Positions 9,079-18,723 of a stretch of DNA of 64,000 nt are shown piece by piece (the first letter of the stretch is position 1; each line of letters begins with the position of its first letter). The position numbers and the translations under genes are program-made. The notes beneath the pieces were generated by a model. It was not told the origin of the DNA. It searched no databases and worked only from the letters and a program-made list of their open reading frames with translations. The stretch comes from Ga0077555 sp963746315 (GTDB lineage Bacteria; Pseudomonadota; Alphaproteobacteria; Rhizobiales; Hyphomicrobiaceae). The stretch is from assembly GCA_963746315.1 (NCBI GenBank), contig CAVVAR010000012.1, positions 310,001 through 374,000 of the forward strand, read 5' to 3'.

Positions 9079-10065
9079 CTACTTGTATTCGATGAGGGTG
9101 CTGGGGCGGCGACTGAGATGGTTGACGGCAAACTTCAACATGCCTGCCGCCTCCGCGCATTTTCCAACCAGGATATATGCGCCATAGGCGAAATCCGGCT
9201 TTCCGTCATGCGCATTCCGGAATGCAATCCGCGCACCTTGCCCGATATATATGAATGCGCCCAGCAATGCCCGATAATCGAAGATGGCCCCGATGAGCGA
9301 GCCCGCCAGAAGGCTCACCCAGACCAACGTGCTCCTGACGTTTCGGTGCCACGAGAAGTCCTTCTCGCGATGGAGCCAGGTCACCTCCGCGAATGCGTGG
9401 CCCGCCCGCACCGAGCGGCGCCAAGCCTGCCGGAAGGAGTGCAGAGCAGCGTCATGCAGCGTCATTTCATGATCCAGGCGCCACACGCGCCAGCCGTGCT
9501 CGGAGAGCCTCAGGCACAGGTCCGGCTCTTCGCCCGCGATCAGGGTGTCGCGAAAACCGCCGACACTCTTGAACGCTGTCACACGCACCAGGAAATCACC
9601 GCCGCACATGCGAGCCTCGCCGATCGGCGTGTTCCACTCGATGTCGCAGATGCGATTGTACACCGAGTGCTCGGGATGAAGCTCCCGCCGCCTGCCGCAG
9701 ACGATCGCGACGTCGCCGTGTTCCGAAAGAAAAGCACGTGCCGCATCGAGCCAGCCGCGTGCGAGTTGGCAGTCGCCGTCGATGAACTGTACCAGATCGA
9801 TGTTGGGGTGAAGCGCCGTAAGGGCTGAAAACCCGGCATCGCGGGCACGCGCGGCGGTGAAGGGCCGCGACATGTCGAGGGCGATCACGAGCGCACCGGC
9901 CCGCCGCGCGACATCCTGGCTGCCGTCGGTGGAGCCGGAATCCACATAGACGCACGGCAACGATTCCTCGCGAAGCGACGACAGGCATTGCACAAGACGG
10001 TCGCCTTCGTTGCGACCGATGATCACGATCCCCATCGTCGCCTGCGCCATGGCCGCGTTCCTCAT
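9079..10065 (-). CDS. glycosyltransferase family 2
   Basis: A 328-residue inverting GT-A glycosyltransferase. The N terminus shows the nucleotide-sugar fold GIVIIGRNEGDRLVQCL, then VYVDSGSTDGSQ and the DxD motif in FIDGDCQ. GEEPDLCLRLSEHGW is the usual acceptor/catalytic segment. Near the C terminus hydrophobic stretches (TLVWVSLLAGSLIGAIF and FAYGAYILVG) suggest membrane attachment. The start at 10065 overlaps the stop of the flippase gene in a TGATG arrangement, so the two are translationally coupled; an ATG at 10050 is also possible. It probably adds a sugar to a lipid-linked exopolysaccharide repeat on the cytoplasmic face. Donor and linkage are unknown. Confidence 0.9.
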   Translation of the reverse strand: MRNAAMAQATMGIVIIGRNEGDRLVQCLSSLREESLPCVYVDSGSTDGSQDVARRAGALVIALDMSRPFTAARARDAGFSALTALHPNIDLVQFIDGDCQLARGWLDAARAFLSEHGDVAIVCGRRRELHPEHSVYNRICDIEWNTPIGEARMCGGDFLVRVTAFKSVGGFRDTLIAGEEPDLCLRLSEHGWRVWRLDHEMTLHDAALHSFRQAWRRSVRAGHAFAEVTWLHREKDFSWHRNVRSTLVWVSLLAGSLIGAIFDYRALLGAFIYIGQGARIAFRNAHDGKPDFAYGAYILVGKCAEAAGMLKFAVNHLSRRPSTLIEYK

Positions 10066-11399
10066 CAGCGCACGATGCCATGGAAGATGGTGCCGAACCC
10101 CAGGGCGTAGCGTAGCAGCGACAGAACGAGTGCGGACGCCACGAAAATCAGCGTGGCCGCGAGATCCTGGCGAAAGAAGCTCAGGCGTTCGCGGCGCATT
10201 CCTACCATGATCGGAATGATCCGGAGCAAATCGGCTGCGGCCAGCGCGGCGACAGCCGCGTAAAAGCCGCCTAGAGCCATGGCTAGCGGCACGCCGATGA
10301 CGAGATAGGTCGCCTTGGAGGCGTTTGCTATCACGCCATAGACGGGGCGGCTGAGCCCCAGCAGGATCGAGTCGTTGATGCTGGCGAGCACTGCGAACCA
10401 AAGGCCGGTCAACAGGATAGGCAGAATTATTGCCGCCTCGTGGTAGCGGCTGTCGTAGATCGACCGCACGGCGATGTCCGACAGCGTAATGCCCACTGCC
10501 ATGATCAGCGCGCCGGCGACTAGCATGCGCCATCGTATGGTGCCGAGGTCGGCTCGCAGCTCTTCCCGGGGCTTGGCGGCCGAGGCTGCAATCACGGGAA
10601 AAATGAGCATGTGATTGAGGCGGTTGACGAAAACAATGGGAATATCACAAAGCGCCCGGGCAATGCCGAAGATGCCCAGAAGCGCAAGCGGAACGACCTG
10701 CCCGAGATAAAGTCGATCGAAGTTCGCGCAAACCAAGGCCAGGGCGGACGTCAGCATGATCCACTTCCCGAACCTGATGATATCCATTGCATAGCGCGTG
10801 GAAAATCCGGTCCATGAGCTTCGCGGAGCAAGGAAATAGGTGGTCGCGGCCCTGAGGGTCGCCGAGGCGAGATTGGCAGCGACCACGGCCCAGATCGTTT
10901 GTGACAGGCTTGCGCCGATGACGACGAAAGCGATTCCGATCAACTCGTGAGCCAGCTCGAAGTTGGACAGTCGCGCATAGCGCAGGTTGCGTTGCACGAC
11001 ATACAGCATGACCGACGACATGCCGGTCGCCAGAAGCGAAAGCGAGGCGAGCGCGACCGCGCCTTCTGGAACGCCGTAGGTCCGCGCGACGGTGCCCGCC
11101 ATCAAGAACAAGATGAGGCTGAGGATGCCGCCGCGCGCCACCTGCATCAGCCAGGCGGTACTCAGGAACCGGGGATCGTTGCCGTCCTTGCTGGTAACGA
11201 TGTTCTGGCCGACCCCGACATCGGACAGCAACTCGATCGCATTGCGGAGCGTCATGATGACAAGCACCGCGCCCATCAACTCGGGTGTCAGTATCTTCGT
11301 GAGATAGACGTTGGAGCCGAACCTTGCGACGTTCGCCAACAAGAACGCGGCCGTAATCCATCCGAAGCCGCGTAGCAGCGAGTTAGACGAGAATTGCAT
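10065..11399 (-). CDS. polysaccharide flippase/export protein (Wzx-like, MOP superfamily)
   Basis: A 444-residue protein with about a dozen hydrophobic helices, opening with the family-typical GFGWITAAFLLANVARFGSNVYLTKILTPELMGAV and VGVGQNIVTSKDG (the 'D-G/L-G-x-x-x' flippase signature). This is the MOP superfamily that flips lipid-linked repeat units to the periplasm. I start at ATG 11399 (MQFSSNSLL); an in-frame start at 11432 would add 11 residues. The gene is coupled to the GT2 gene downstream and lies 60 bp after the glucanase gene, all on the minus strand. No symbol is given because wzx naming depends on the polymer made. Confidence 0.9.
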   Translation of the reverse strand: MQFSSNSLLRGFGWITAAFLLANVARFGSNVYLTKILTPELMGAVLVIMTLRNAIELLSDVGVGQNIVTSKDGNDPRFLSTAWLMQVARGGILSLILFLMAGTVARTYGVPEGAVALASLSLLATGMSSVMLYVVQRNLRYARLSNFELAHELIGIAFVVIGASLSQTIWAVVAANLASATLRAATTYFLAPRSSWTGFSTRYAMDIIRFGKWIMLTSALALVCANFDRLYLGQVVPLALLGIFGIARALCDIPIVFVNRLNHMLIFPVIAASAAKPREELRADLGTIRWRMLVAGALIMAVGITLSDIAVRSIYDSRYHEAAIILPILLTGLWFAVLASINDSILLGLSRPVYGVIANASKATYLVIGVPLAMALGGFYAAVAALAAADLLRIIPIMVGMRRERLSFFRQDLAATLIFVASALVLSLLRYALGFGTIFHGIVR

Positions 11400-11459
11400 G
11401 ATGCTCAGGTTTGTAGGGATCGGCCGGCGCACAGATCTCGATCGGGTATTCTCGCGAGC

Positions 11460-14264
11460 CTACTGTGATCTTCGGTGGTTGGCTGTTCCGGCCGCTTGCG
11501 CATGCAGGTAGGTCCACATGGCGAATGTTGGGCCAATGCTCTGATGGACGGTATATTCCTGCTGCATGATGAGGCTGGGATGCTCGACGAGGTACTCGAA
11601 GTAGGGCAGCGAAAAGCGATTAGGTTCGAGGCGACGTCGATCGTCACCATCTGCTGCAAGATCATCGTGTATCGGGGCCCAGCGAGGACCGAATATCCAG
11701 TTGTGATCAGTCATCCACTGGGGTGCCCAGCCGTAGATCGTAATGCCGCTAGGTGCTGCCACGCCCATAGCGCGATGATCCTCGTGCATCGGGTGGAGGA
11801 TGTTCCGTCGCCCCAGGCCGGTGGTGAACGACAGTCCCAATTGATTGGCGCCCAGGATGTGCGCAGACGACCTCTGCAAAGCATCGAGGAGTGCGTGATC
11901 GCCGGTGAGGATGTGCGCGCGCAGAACGATCTGCAGCGCGTTCGAGTCGGGCGCTAAGCCCTGACCCCACCCGGCCGGGGCATCGGGATGCTTGAGTGCG
12001 GGATAGGTCGCTTGTGCGAGTGACGCGACCATCCGTGCGGCCTGAGACTTGAAGCCCTGGCGGATGGGCTTCGTGTAGACTGGGTCGAAGCCGGGCGTAT
12101 GGATATAGTCCCAAGCTCCGTCGGCGACGTGGAGGAACAGCGTTGGACCGGTTCGCCAACTGGCCTCGAAAGTCTCGCGGTAGCCTTGCTCCCCTGTGAG
12201 ACGGAACAGCGTACCGGCGGCTCCAGCTCTATACTCGATAGCGAGCTTTTGCATCCCAGTCTTTAAAGCCGCCCATTTATCTGCGTCGAGTGTCTTGCTG
12301 GCAAACGCAGCCTCGAGCGGCTTGGCATAGAATGCATCCGGATCGGCAAAGCCCACTTCCGCGGCCCGCCATGCGCTGACCGCGCTCGCGCGGTACACGG
12401 CCGCGAGACCGGGCATCTTCTCGGCCTCGAGAATGCGCGCAAATCTCGCAGCGATACTAGCATACCGATATCCACTGATGTGGTCGGGTGCATAGACAAA
12501 GACCGGTAGCGATTCGAGAAAGCTAGGCTCGGCGGCGCGTGGATGTTCTCCGCTTTCTATCCCACCTCGTACCCTGCCGTCCGGGAGCTGAAGACGTCGG
12601 AAGAAGTCGAGCCCCCAGGCGATCTCGTGCAGGAGGTCAGGTGCCTCGGCAAGCTCACCATAGAGCTTGGCGTCGAGGAGCTCGTGGGACTTGGGGATCG
12701 AGAATCCCGCCTTACGGACCGCCGCGCCCCCATGCTCGAAGACATCAATGAGGGCGCTGGCGATTTCGAGGTGCTGGATCCGGCGGTCCCAGTCCCCTGC
12801 GTCCATATAACCGCCCCATAGGCTGGCCTCGTTTGAAACGTCCCCGCGCCATGGCCCCTCGGGACCTACCGTGAACGGGATTGGCGAGGCCGTGACGCTG
12901 TGGAAATTGTCGCTCCAGATCAGCGGCAGCTTCGACTGAACGATCGTCACGTCAGTGCCTGGGCGAAATACGGCAGGCCGGGTCGTGCCGAACCGGCCAT
13001 CCAATGCGATACCACTGCGGTGATGGTAGAGCCCAGCGGCAGCAATCCGCGCCGCACCTAGCCAAACATCGCTCGCAACCCTGAACTGGTCGGATATGCC
13101 CAGACCGGGTACGTGGACGTGAAACTCGCCTTCGGTTTCGGGATGCCAATTGCTGAAGTTCAGCTCGTAAACGGGCGTTCCGGCTCGATTGGTCTTGATG
13201 AGTGGGCGAACGTACCCCAACTCCTGCCGCGACCATTCCTGAGCGCCAGAGGTGATGTCCGGCAGCACGAAGCGGTCTTTGCCCTCGATCCGCACGGCTC
13301 GATTTCCGTTCAAGTGCGAGAGACGTCCCGTGAATCCGTGAAGCCATACCCGCGGGGCTGCACCAAGACCGTGCCCAGTGGCCGTCAGCGCCAGACCCGA
13401 CGCGCCAAACGTCGCCGCCGTGACAGGCCGTGCTGGAGCGGACGCATCCGGATATTCGATCAGGCCACCGAGCCCCGTCCCCGTCTCGGGCTCGTTCGGC
13501 GCGCGCCTCAGTGCGATCGGCCCGGAAAAGACCGGTCGCCCAGCCAAATCCTTGATCTCGAAGCGGGTCAGCCCGAGGGCGTTGAAATCCACGGTCCCGT
13601 GAGCCGGGCCACCGGGTAGCCAGAGCGAGAGGTAGGCGACCTTTGTCCCGTCGGTAGGTGCATAGCCGTTCTGATTGACGCGAAGCCCGATTGCGCGGGT
13701 CGAGCTTGCGTCCCATTTGAAGTCTGTTGCCGCGAGTGCTCCCCGCGGCCATGTGATGCGATGCGATCCTGGCGGCAGAGGCGCATCCAGCTTAAGATAG
13801 ACGAAGTGCTGGAAGCTTGCCCCGTTTATCGTCTCGCCAAGTGCGTTCCTGTAGACGCCCGAGTCGAAGGGTGCCGATTTGCGATAGACATGGGTGACCC
13901 GTCGACCGGAGATCAGGCCGTATTCCGCTGCGGCATCGACCGCCTTACGATCCAGATATGTCGGCGGAGGTATGTCGCTTGTGCGGATGTGATCGCGCTT
14001 CGGTCCGACGACGCGTCCCCACTCGCCGAGATGTTGCAGCCATTCTCCGCGCTTGACGGGGCTCGGAGGCACCGGAACGAGACGGCCGGGCACGAATTTC
14101 GGATCACGAACGATCACGGCCACAATGTCGGGCGTGGCAGACGTGACCTCTACCACGCGTGGCTTCTGCGCACTACCTTGGCTGGCAGCGGTCATGAGCG
14201 AAAGCAACGCCAGCGCCGCGAGCACTGTGGCTACGTCATGACGGATCTTGGAGATCATTCGCAT
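11460..14264 (-). CDS. secreted glycoside hydrolase family 9 (endoglucanase-like)
   Basis: A 934-residue exported enzyme. The N terminus is a signal peptide (VATVLAALALLSLMTAASQGSA). Residues to about 410 hold Ig-like N-terminal domains (IGLRVNQNGYAPTDGTKVAYL is the CelD_N start). The catalytic barrel follows: GGYMDAGDWDRRIQHL carries the GH9 Asp pair, ILGANQLGLSFTTGLG and HPMHEDHRA match the conserved active-site strand, and QQEYTVHQSIGPT near the C terminus supplies the catalytic Glu. GH9 enzymes cleave beta-1,4-glucans with inversion. It lies inside the polysaccharide locus on the same strand as flippase and glycosyltransferases. It may trim the polymer rather than degrade plant cellulose; that role is inference. 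Confidence 0.92.
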   Translation of the reverse strand: MRMISKIRHDVATVLAALALLSLMTAASQGSAQKPRVVEVTSATPDIVAVIVRDPKFVPGRLVPVPPSPVKRGEWLQHLGEWGRVVGPKRDHIRTSDIPPPTYLDRKAVDAAAEYGLISGRRVTHVYRKSAPFDSGVYRNALGETINGASFQHFVYLKLDAPLPPGSHRITWPRGALAATDFKWDASSTRAIGLRVNQNGYAPTDGTKVAYLSLWLPGGPAHGTVDFNALGLTRFEIKDLAGRPVFSGPIALRRAPNEPETGTGLGGLIEYPDASAPARPVTAATFGASGLALTATGHGLGAAPRVWLHGFTGRLSHLNGNRAVRIEGKDRFVLPDITSGAQEWSRQELGYVRPLIKTNRAGTPVYELNFSNWHPETEGEFHVHVPGLGISDQFRVASDVWLGAARIAAAGLYHHRSGIALDGRFGTTRPAVFRPGTDVTIVQSKLPLIWSDNFHSVTASPIPFTVGPEGPWRGDVSNEASLWGGYMDAGDWDRRIQHLEIASALIDVFEHGGAAVRKAGFSIPKSHELLDAKLYGELAEAPDLLHEIAWGLDFFRRLQLPDGRVRGGIESGEHPRAAEPSFLESLPVFVYAPDHISGYRYASIAARFARILEAEKMPGLAAVYRASAVSAWRAAEVGFADPDAFYAKPLEAAFASKTLDADKWAALKTGMQKLAIEYRAGAAGTLFRLTGEQGYRETFEASWRTGPTLFLHVADGAWDYIHTPGFDPVYTKPIRQGFKSQAARMVASLAQATYPALKHPDAPAGWGQGLAPDSNALQIVLRAHILTGDHALLDALQRSSAHILGANQLGLSFTTGLGRRNILHPMHEDHRAMGVAAPSGITIYGWAPQWMTDHNWIFGPRWAPIHDDLAADGDDRRRLEPNRFSLPYFEYLVEHPSLIMQQEYTVHQSIGPTFAMWTYLHAQAAGTANHRRSQ

Positions 14265-14418
14265 AGCCTTTCACTTTCCGACCGACCTTAACGCTGTAGA
14301 CGTACGTGAAGCCATCCGAGTTCAAAATCGAACTACACTTGGGGGCTGGGGCTGACTAGACAATGCCGTGTACGAGGTTACCGGCATCGAAGTGTAAGCG
14401 GAAGGGCGAGCTTTCTAC
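14265..14418. promoter_or_regulatory. divergent promoter region between GH9 and Wzy-like genes
   Basis: This 154-bp gap separates the minus-strand glucanase/flippase/GT unit from the plus-strand Wzy-like gene, so it must contain both promoters. It is AT-richer than its surroundings. I cannot name a specific -35/-10 pair with confidence. Confidence 0.4.
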
Positions 14419-15799
14419 ATGAAATACGTTGCACTTTCGCTTGCATTGATAGGGGTGTTGCCGCTGGCGCTCGTGCTCCAGAATTGCCCGAAAATCAGGG
14501 AGTGGGCTTGGATCGCTCTGGGCTTCCTGCCGTTCCTGATCCCCGCTATTCCACAGGTTGATGTCGCACTCTGGGGAACGCCTGAGTGGAAGGGATACGT
14601 GCAGGGCTTCGAGATCAGCCTGATCGATTTCCTCGCCATTGCCTTGCTTCTCTCGATGCCTCGACGGCGTAGCGTCCTCAACTATCACGCGCCGCTGCTG
14701 CTTTATTTATTCGCCTTGATCATCGGAGTGTTTCAGGCTGCGCACGTCCAGGAAGCCATTTACGTCCTGTTTCAGTTTGCCCGCATGTACTTGGTCGTGG
14801 TGGCCGTGACCCGAGGTTCCATGGAGGAGGCGGTGCCTCTTCTGATCTTGAAGGGCCTTGCGCTCGGCATTGGGCTACAGTTCTTCGTGATGATTGGACA
14901 GCTGAGGTCGGGAGATTACATTCAGCCACCGGGGACATTTTCACACCAGAATACGCTCGGGCTGGTGCTTCACTTGGTATTGCTGCCACATTTCGCACTT
15001 TTCTTGGCAGGTGCTCGCGGCCTCCAGTTTCTCGTCCTCCCGCCGCTGGGCGTGCTGGTTGCCGCTATGACGGCCTCCCGCGCCTCATTCGGACTTTGTC
15101 TGGCCGGACTGGCGTTCACCTACATCTTGTCGTGGATGCGCAGAGCGACGAAGCGAAAGGTCGCAATCGCCGGTCTCGGCTTGGCGGGGCTGTTGGCTGT
15201 TGCGCCTATTGCCATCTCATCGTTTGAGCGCCGCTTCAGCAGCGCGCCGCTGGCCGAGAATGTTTACGACGAGCGGTCGGCTTTCAACAGAGCGGCGCTC
15301 AGCATCATCGCGGACCATCCGTTTGGCGTCGGTCCCAATCATTATGTCCATGTTGCAAAAAACTTCGGCTACTCGCTGCGGGCGGGCGTAGCACCGGCCG
15401 AAGTCAATCAGAATAACTTGGTGCACAATGCCTATCTTCTCATCGCCGTCGAGCTTGGCTATATCGGATTGGCAGCCCTGATCTTCCTGTTGGGCTACGC
15501 GATGGCCGTCGCAATGCGGTATTCTGCTCTCGCAGGACGAATGCTCGCCGGTGACCTGCTGTTTGGGGATTGGCGCGGCGCTGGCGGTGGTGTCGGTGCA
15601 TTCCTTCTACGAGTACATCCTGTTCGGGAAGGATGTTCAGTATATTGTTGCAGTCAGCATCGGCATCGTATTCGGTGTCGCCTCGCAAGTCGCTTTACGG
15701 TTGCTAGCGCATCGCAGCATGCCTGGACCTTGTTCGGCCGCTGCGACGCTTCAGCGCAGGATCCGGGACCCGCTCATGTCTCGATCAGGGTCCAGTTGA
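14419..15799 (+). pseudogene. O-antigen ligase/polymerase-like (Wzy) membrane protein, frameshifted near 15565
   Basis: The first 380 codons encode an O-antigen ligase-type membrane protein: many helices, FSHQNTLGLVLHLVLLPH (the ligase-family His/Asn loop), SRASFGLCLAGL, and the large periplasmic loop with SAFNRAALSIIADHPFGVGPNHY and VHNAYLLIAVELGYIG. After 15565 the frame loses sense, but the +1 frame continues perfectly as a last helix pair (GIGAALAVVSVHSFYEYILF, VQYIVAVSIGIVFGVASQ) to a stop at 15799. One extra G in the GGGG run at 15565-15568 explains this. Left in frame 1, translation would run to 15870 with a nonsense tail. Either a real pseudogene or a sequencing indel; the intact product would be about 460 residues. 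The likely role is repeat-unit polymerisation or ligation in the periplasm. Confidence 0.85.
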
Positions 15800-15870
15800 A
15801 AAAGGAAGGACTATATGACCCTCAGGCCAGCTCTGTAGGAGTAGTCCCGGGGATACGAGTTACCGGCTGA

Positions 15871-16353
15871 GCGATGAGGTGCATAGAGCTTTGTGAGCAC
15901 CGTCGAAATGGAATATTCAAAGACCGGAGTGTTAAATAGTCCAGCAATCGTCGCTTCGCCTCGGCTGCAATTGCTTCGCGCTCGTCAAGCTGTATCCAAA
16001 TAATATCGGCACTTTCCCTCGAGGTCAGAGAAGTCCCATTTTACAGGAACGTAGGTTATGAACGGAACGGATCATATCTGGCTCGGTTCGCGAAATGTAC
16101 CATTCCTGCGGCGCGCGGGCTGCCAAGGAGGACTCCTGAAATAGTGCCGCACGTTCACGGTAGCCGAAGGGGCTAACGCATCTTGCTGTCAAGAAGTTCT
16201 CTAAGTTGCGGTCTAGTCACCACGGATTGTCGGCAGCATCGCCAGAAGCTCTGTTGCAGTCACTGTCGAGATACGTGCAAGCGTCTCGACCAGAAGCTGT
16301 GACAGTATTGCTGACTGTTCCACGAGGACATCGCTCTGCTTCGCGGTCGTTGG
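15871..16353. other. AT-richer gene-poor stretch in the polysaccharide locus
   Basis: About 480 bp with lower GC than its surroundings and no convincing gene. On the minus strand, after the stop at 16354, the same frame stays open for about 45 more codons to roughly 16210 and reads like an amphipathic helix (VEQSAILSQLLVETLARIST). This could be a remnant of a once longer gene, but I cannot support it as a separate CDS. Confidence 0.4.
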
Positions 16354-17013
16354 CTAGAAGTTTCCGGTAGCGAGGCGACAAAATCTTCTGATCAGCCGAT
16401 ATTGTAGCCCAGATGTGATCTTTTCCAACTGGTCGGCAGGGACCGGGGTCGTGTTGTGGATGATCATTGGTTCCGCTTCAGGCGGGCCATAGTCGAGAGA
16501 TGTGAAGACATGACCGTGGACGCGATGGACGTAGTCGTGAAGGTAGCTTTTCCCCGCATATTCGACCCTGTAGCCATTCAAATCTCGCAGAATGTGCTTC
16601 TTCACGTAGAGATCGACAAAGGGCAGTATTGCCGGCCACTGGATGCCGAGATCATCATCACCATCAAAGTACGCAATGCGTTGCCGTGGTGCCGATTGTC
16701 GGATAGCCTTCACAACGCGCAGAGCGTCGCATGCCGGAGTTCGGTAGGACAATTTAATGGCGATAATGTCGAAAGGCCTTAGTGCGAGGCTGGGCGCTCG
16801 GAGTATATCCCTGACGAGCAGGTGCGTCGATATGAGGCCCAGCTCATTGCGCAATTCGCGCCGATAATGGTCGAATGGATAGAACTGCTGCTCGCTGCAG
16901 TATGAAATGTCGTCGCTGATAAGCGCGATTCGGCGAATTGTCGGCGCCGTGGGGCGGCGGAACTCCACGGCTCGGCTGACTTGGGCTGCTGCAACATCCG
17001 CGCAGTAGCGCAA
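16354..17013 (-). pseudogene. fragment of a glycosyltransferase-like protein of the polysaccharide locus
   Basis: About 219 residues are readable: IRRIALISDDISYCSEQQFYPFDHYRREL, FDIIAIKLSYRTPACDALRVVKAI, IAYFDGDDDLGIQWPAILPFVDLYVKKH and VPADQLEKI. This resembles the N-terminal half of GT-B type proteins found in rhizobial exopolysaccharide clusters, but the second (nucleotide-sugar) half is missing. Upstream of the TTG at 17013 the frame stays coding-like for about 20 codons (ARFLVFNPLRYC), so the true start is unclear. Near 16400 another frame reads HLGYNIG, which suggests a shift just before the stop. Family identity is tentative; I infer a truncated, probably inactive gene. Confidence 0.5.
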
Positions 17014-17131
17014 GGGATTGAAGACAAGGAAGCGAGCTCGTCGGCCGATGCGGCGAAACGTCTTGTAGACTCAGAAGAGCCGATGGCTGCGCGGATCTTT
17101 GTGTGCAATCGGAGGCAGTCCAGGCGCCATG

Positions 17132-18294
17132 CTAAATCACTCCCTGGGCGGTGAAGGCTGGCATTGGAGTGTCCGTTGCTCGGCAAGTCAGATATTTATC
17201 TGCCGCTGCCATTGCCTCGGCTATGGCGATGTGCATATCCAAATACCGATAAGTGCCAAGTCGACCTACGAAAGTCGTTCTCGTCTCTTGATTAGCAAGT
17301 GTGTAGTATCGTTCCAATATAGCCTTTTCGTTGACGAGTCGAATAGGATAGTACGGGACATCCCCCGGCTCGCAACGCCGACTATACTCCTTGTATATGA
17401 CTGTTTGATCGTGATGTTCCCATGGCGAAAAATGCTTGTGCTCGCTTATCCGGGTCCAAGGGACGGACGCGTCGCAATAATTGATCACCGCGTTTCCTTG
17501 ATAGTCACCGATATGACGTTCTGCCGCGAAATCTAAGGTGCGGTACCCCAGTCTCCCTTCGTTGTGGCTGAACCAAGCGTCCAGCGGGCCGGAGTAGAAT
17601 ACATGCGAGAACTCATCCGAGGATGCGCGATCAAAGGTTGTGCTGAGATGCACTTTAATGAGCGGATGATCAAGGAGCTTGTTTACTATATAAGTGTACC
17701 CATGTTCTGGAATACCCTGATATTTACTGGAATAATAGTTGTCATCGTAGTTGAAGCGAACGGGAAGACGCTTGAGTATGCTGGCAGGCAGCTCAGTAGG
17801 CGACAGGCCCCACTGTTTTATGGTGTAGTCTTTGAAGAATGCTTCGTAGAGGTCGCGGCCCAAAAATTTCAACGCTTGTTGCTCGAAGGTTTCGGGGGCT
17901 TCGATCAGAGAAGTCTGAAATCGTGCAGAGGAAACGTTCTGCTTCAGCGGGGGAAAAGGTTTTGTTGAAAAAAGTGTTTATAGTGAGTAGGTTGATTGGG
18001 AGTGAGTTATACTCGTTTGGAGCTGATTGCTTTGACCCGATTAATGAATGGATGGAACACATCAAGTTGATTGACGAAGGCCCAGATCTTCACATCGTTG
18101 GTGTGAAAAATATGGGGTCCGTATTTGTGGATCATTATCCCTGTTTCGCTGTCGCGTTCCGTGTGGCAGTTTCCACCCGTATGTGGCTTCGAGTCGAAGA
18201 CGTGGGTGGTGATGCCGGCATGGGCCAGCTCGTGTGCAATAACGGCGCCGGAGAAACCAGCGCCGACGATTGCAATCGGATAGTGGCCATTCAT
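17132..18294 (-). pseudogene. glf: UDP-galactopyranose mutase, broken by two frameshifts
   Basis: Three frames together give a complete flavoprotein mutase. Part 1 (18294 to about 18020): YPIAIVGAGFSGAVIAHELA dinucleotide fold, GGNCH and HKYGPHIFHTND. Part 2 (about 18018 to 17920): SLPINLLTINTFFNKTFSP. Part 3 (about 17917 to 17132): LIEAPETFEQQALKFLGRDL, KDYTIKQWG, PVRFNYDDNYYSSKYQGIPEHGY, and the C-terminal RLGTYRYLDMH segment that holds the flavin. The breaks sit at a GG pair near 18019 and an AAA run at 17918-17920. The enzyme converts UDP-galactopyranose to UDP-galactofuranose, which implies the polymer contains (or once contained) galactofuranose. The region is clearly AT-richer than the neighbouring genes, which points to recent transfer. 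Confidence 0.87.
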
Positions 18295-18442
18295 AGTGAA
18301 AACTCCGCGCATGGGGTTGCTGGCGTAGTGGCGCAAAGGATCTGCGCAATATGCGGATCAGACCTTGCACCAGTGAGACCCGTTCAGCCAACGTAGGTGT
18401 CTCCATGGACAATCGGCACACGAAAGTCCTATCGTCTCGACA

Positions 18443-18667
18443 TCAATGGGCATTGGACCTTCGAACGGAGTGGATCACGCCTCGACGGTGCGCACAGGCA
18501 TAAGGCATTGCGAAGCGCGGGTCGAGAACCAAGTCGCAGGCGACGTTCGCGAACTCCTGCACCGTTTCGAACCCGTCGCAGGTTTGATCATCGATTTGTC
18601 GTTCCCCGTTCACAGTGCGAATTGCGACCGCGGTCACGAGCAGGACGGAATCTTTCGCTTCTGGCAT
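18443..18667 (-). pseudogene. short remnant of a glycosyltransferase N terminus
   Basis: A 74-codon frame starting at ATG 18667. The first 35 residues (DSVLLVTAVAIRTVNGERQI then DDQTCDGFETVQEFANVAC) resemble the start of glycosyltransferases from exopolysaccharide clusters, where this segment opens the acceptor-binding domain. The remaining residues are unconvincing and the frame then stops, so most of the protein is gone. It lies between the glf and GT25 genes on the same strand. I read it as a deletion remnant. It could instead be a small unrelated ORF. Confidence 0.35.
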
Positions 18668-18723
18668 GGTTTCCCAACGGTTCTGCGAGCAGCAGGATCG
18701 GGTTTTGGTTTTGCGATGTCCTG

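Noticed and set aside
10066..10533. N-terminal extension of the GT2 frame up to 10533
   Set aside because: It lies inside the flippase gene and reads Arg/His-rich; the coupled start at 10065 (TGATG) explains the real gene.
16205..16353. Open continuation after the stop at 16354 on the minus strand (about 45 codons)
   Set aside because: It reads like a helix, but has no start, no known family and no ribosome-binding site; it may be a remnant or chance.
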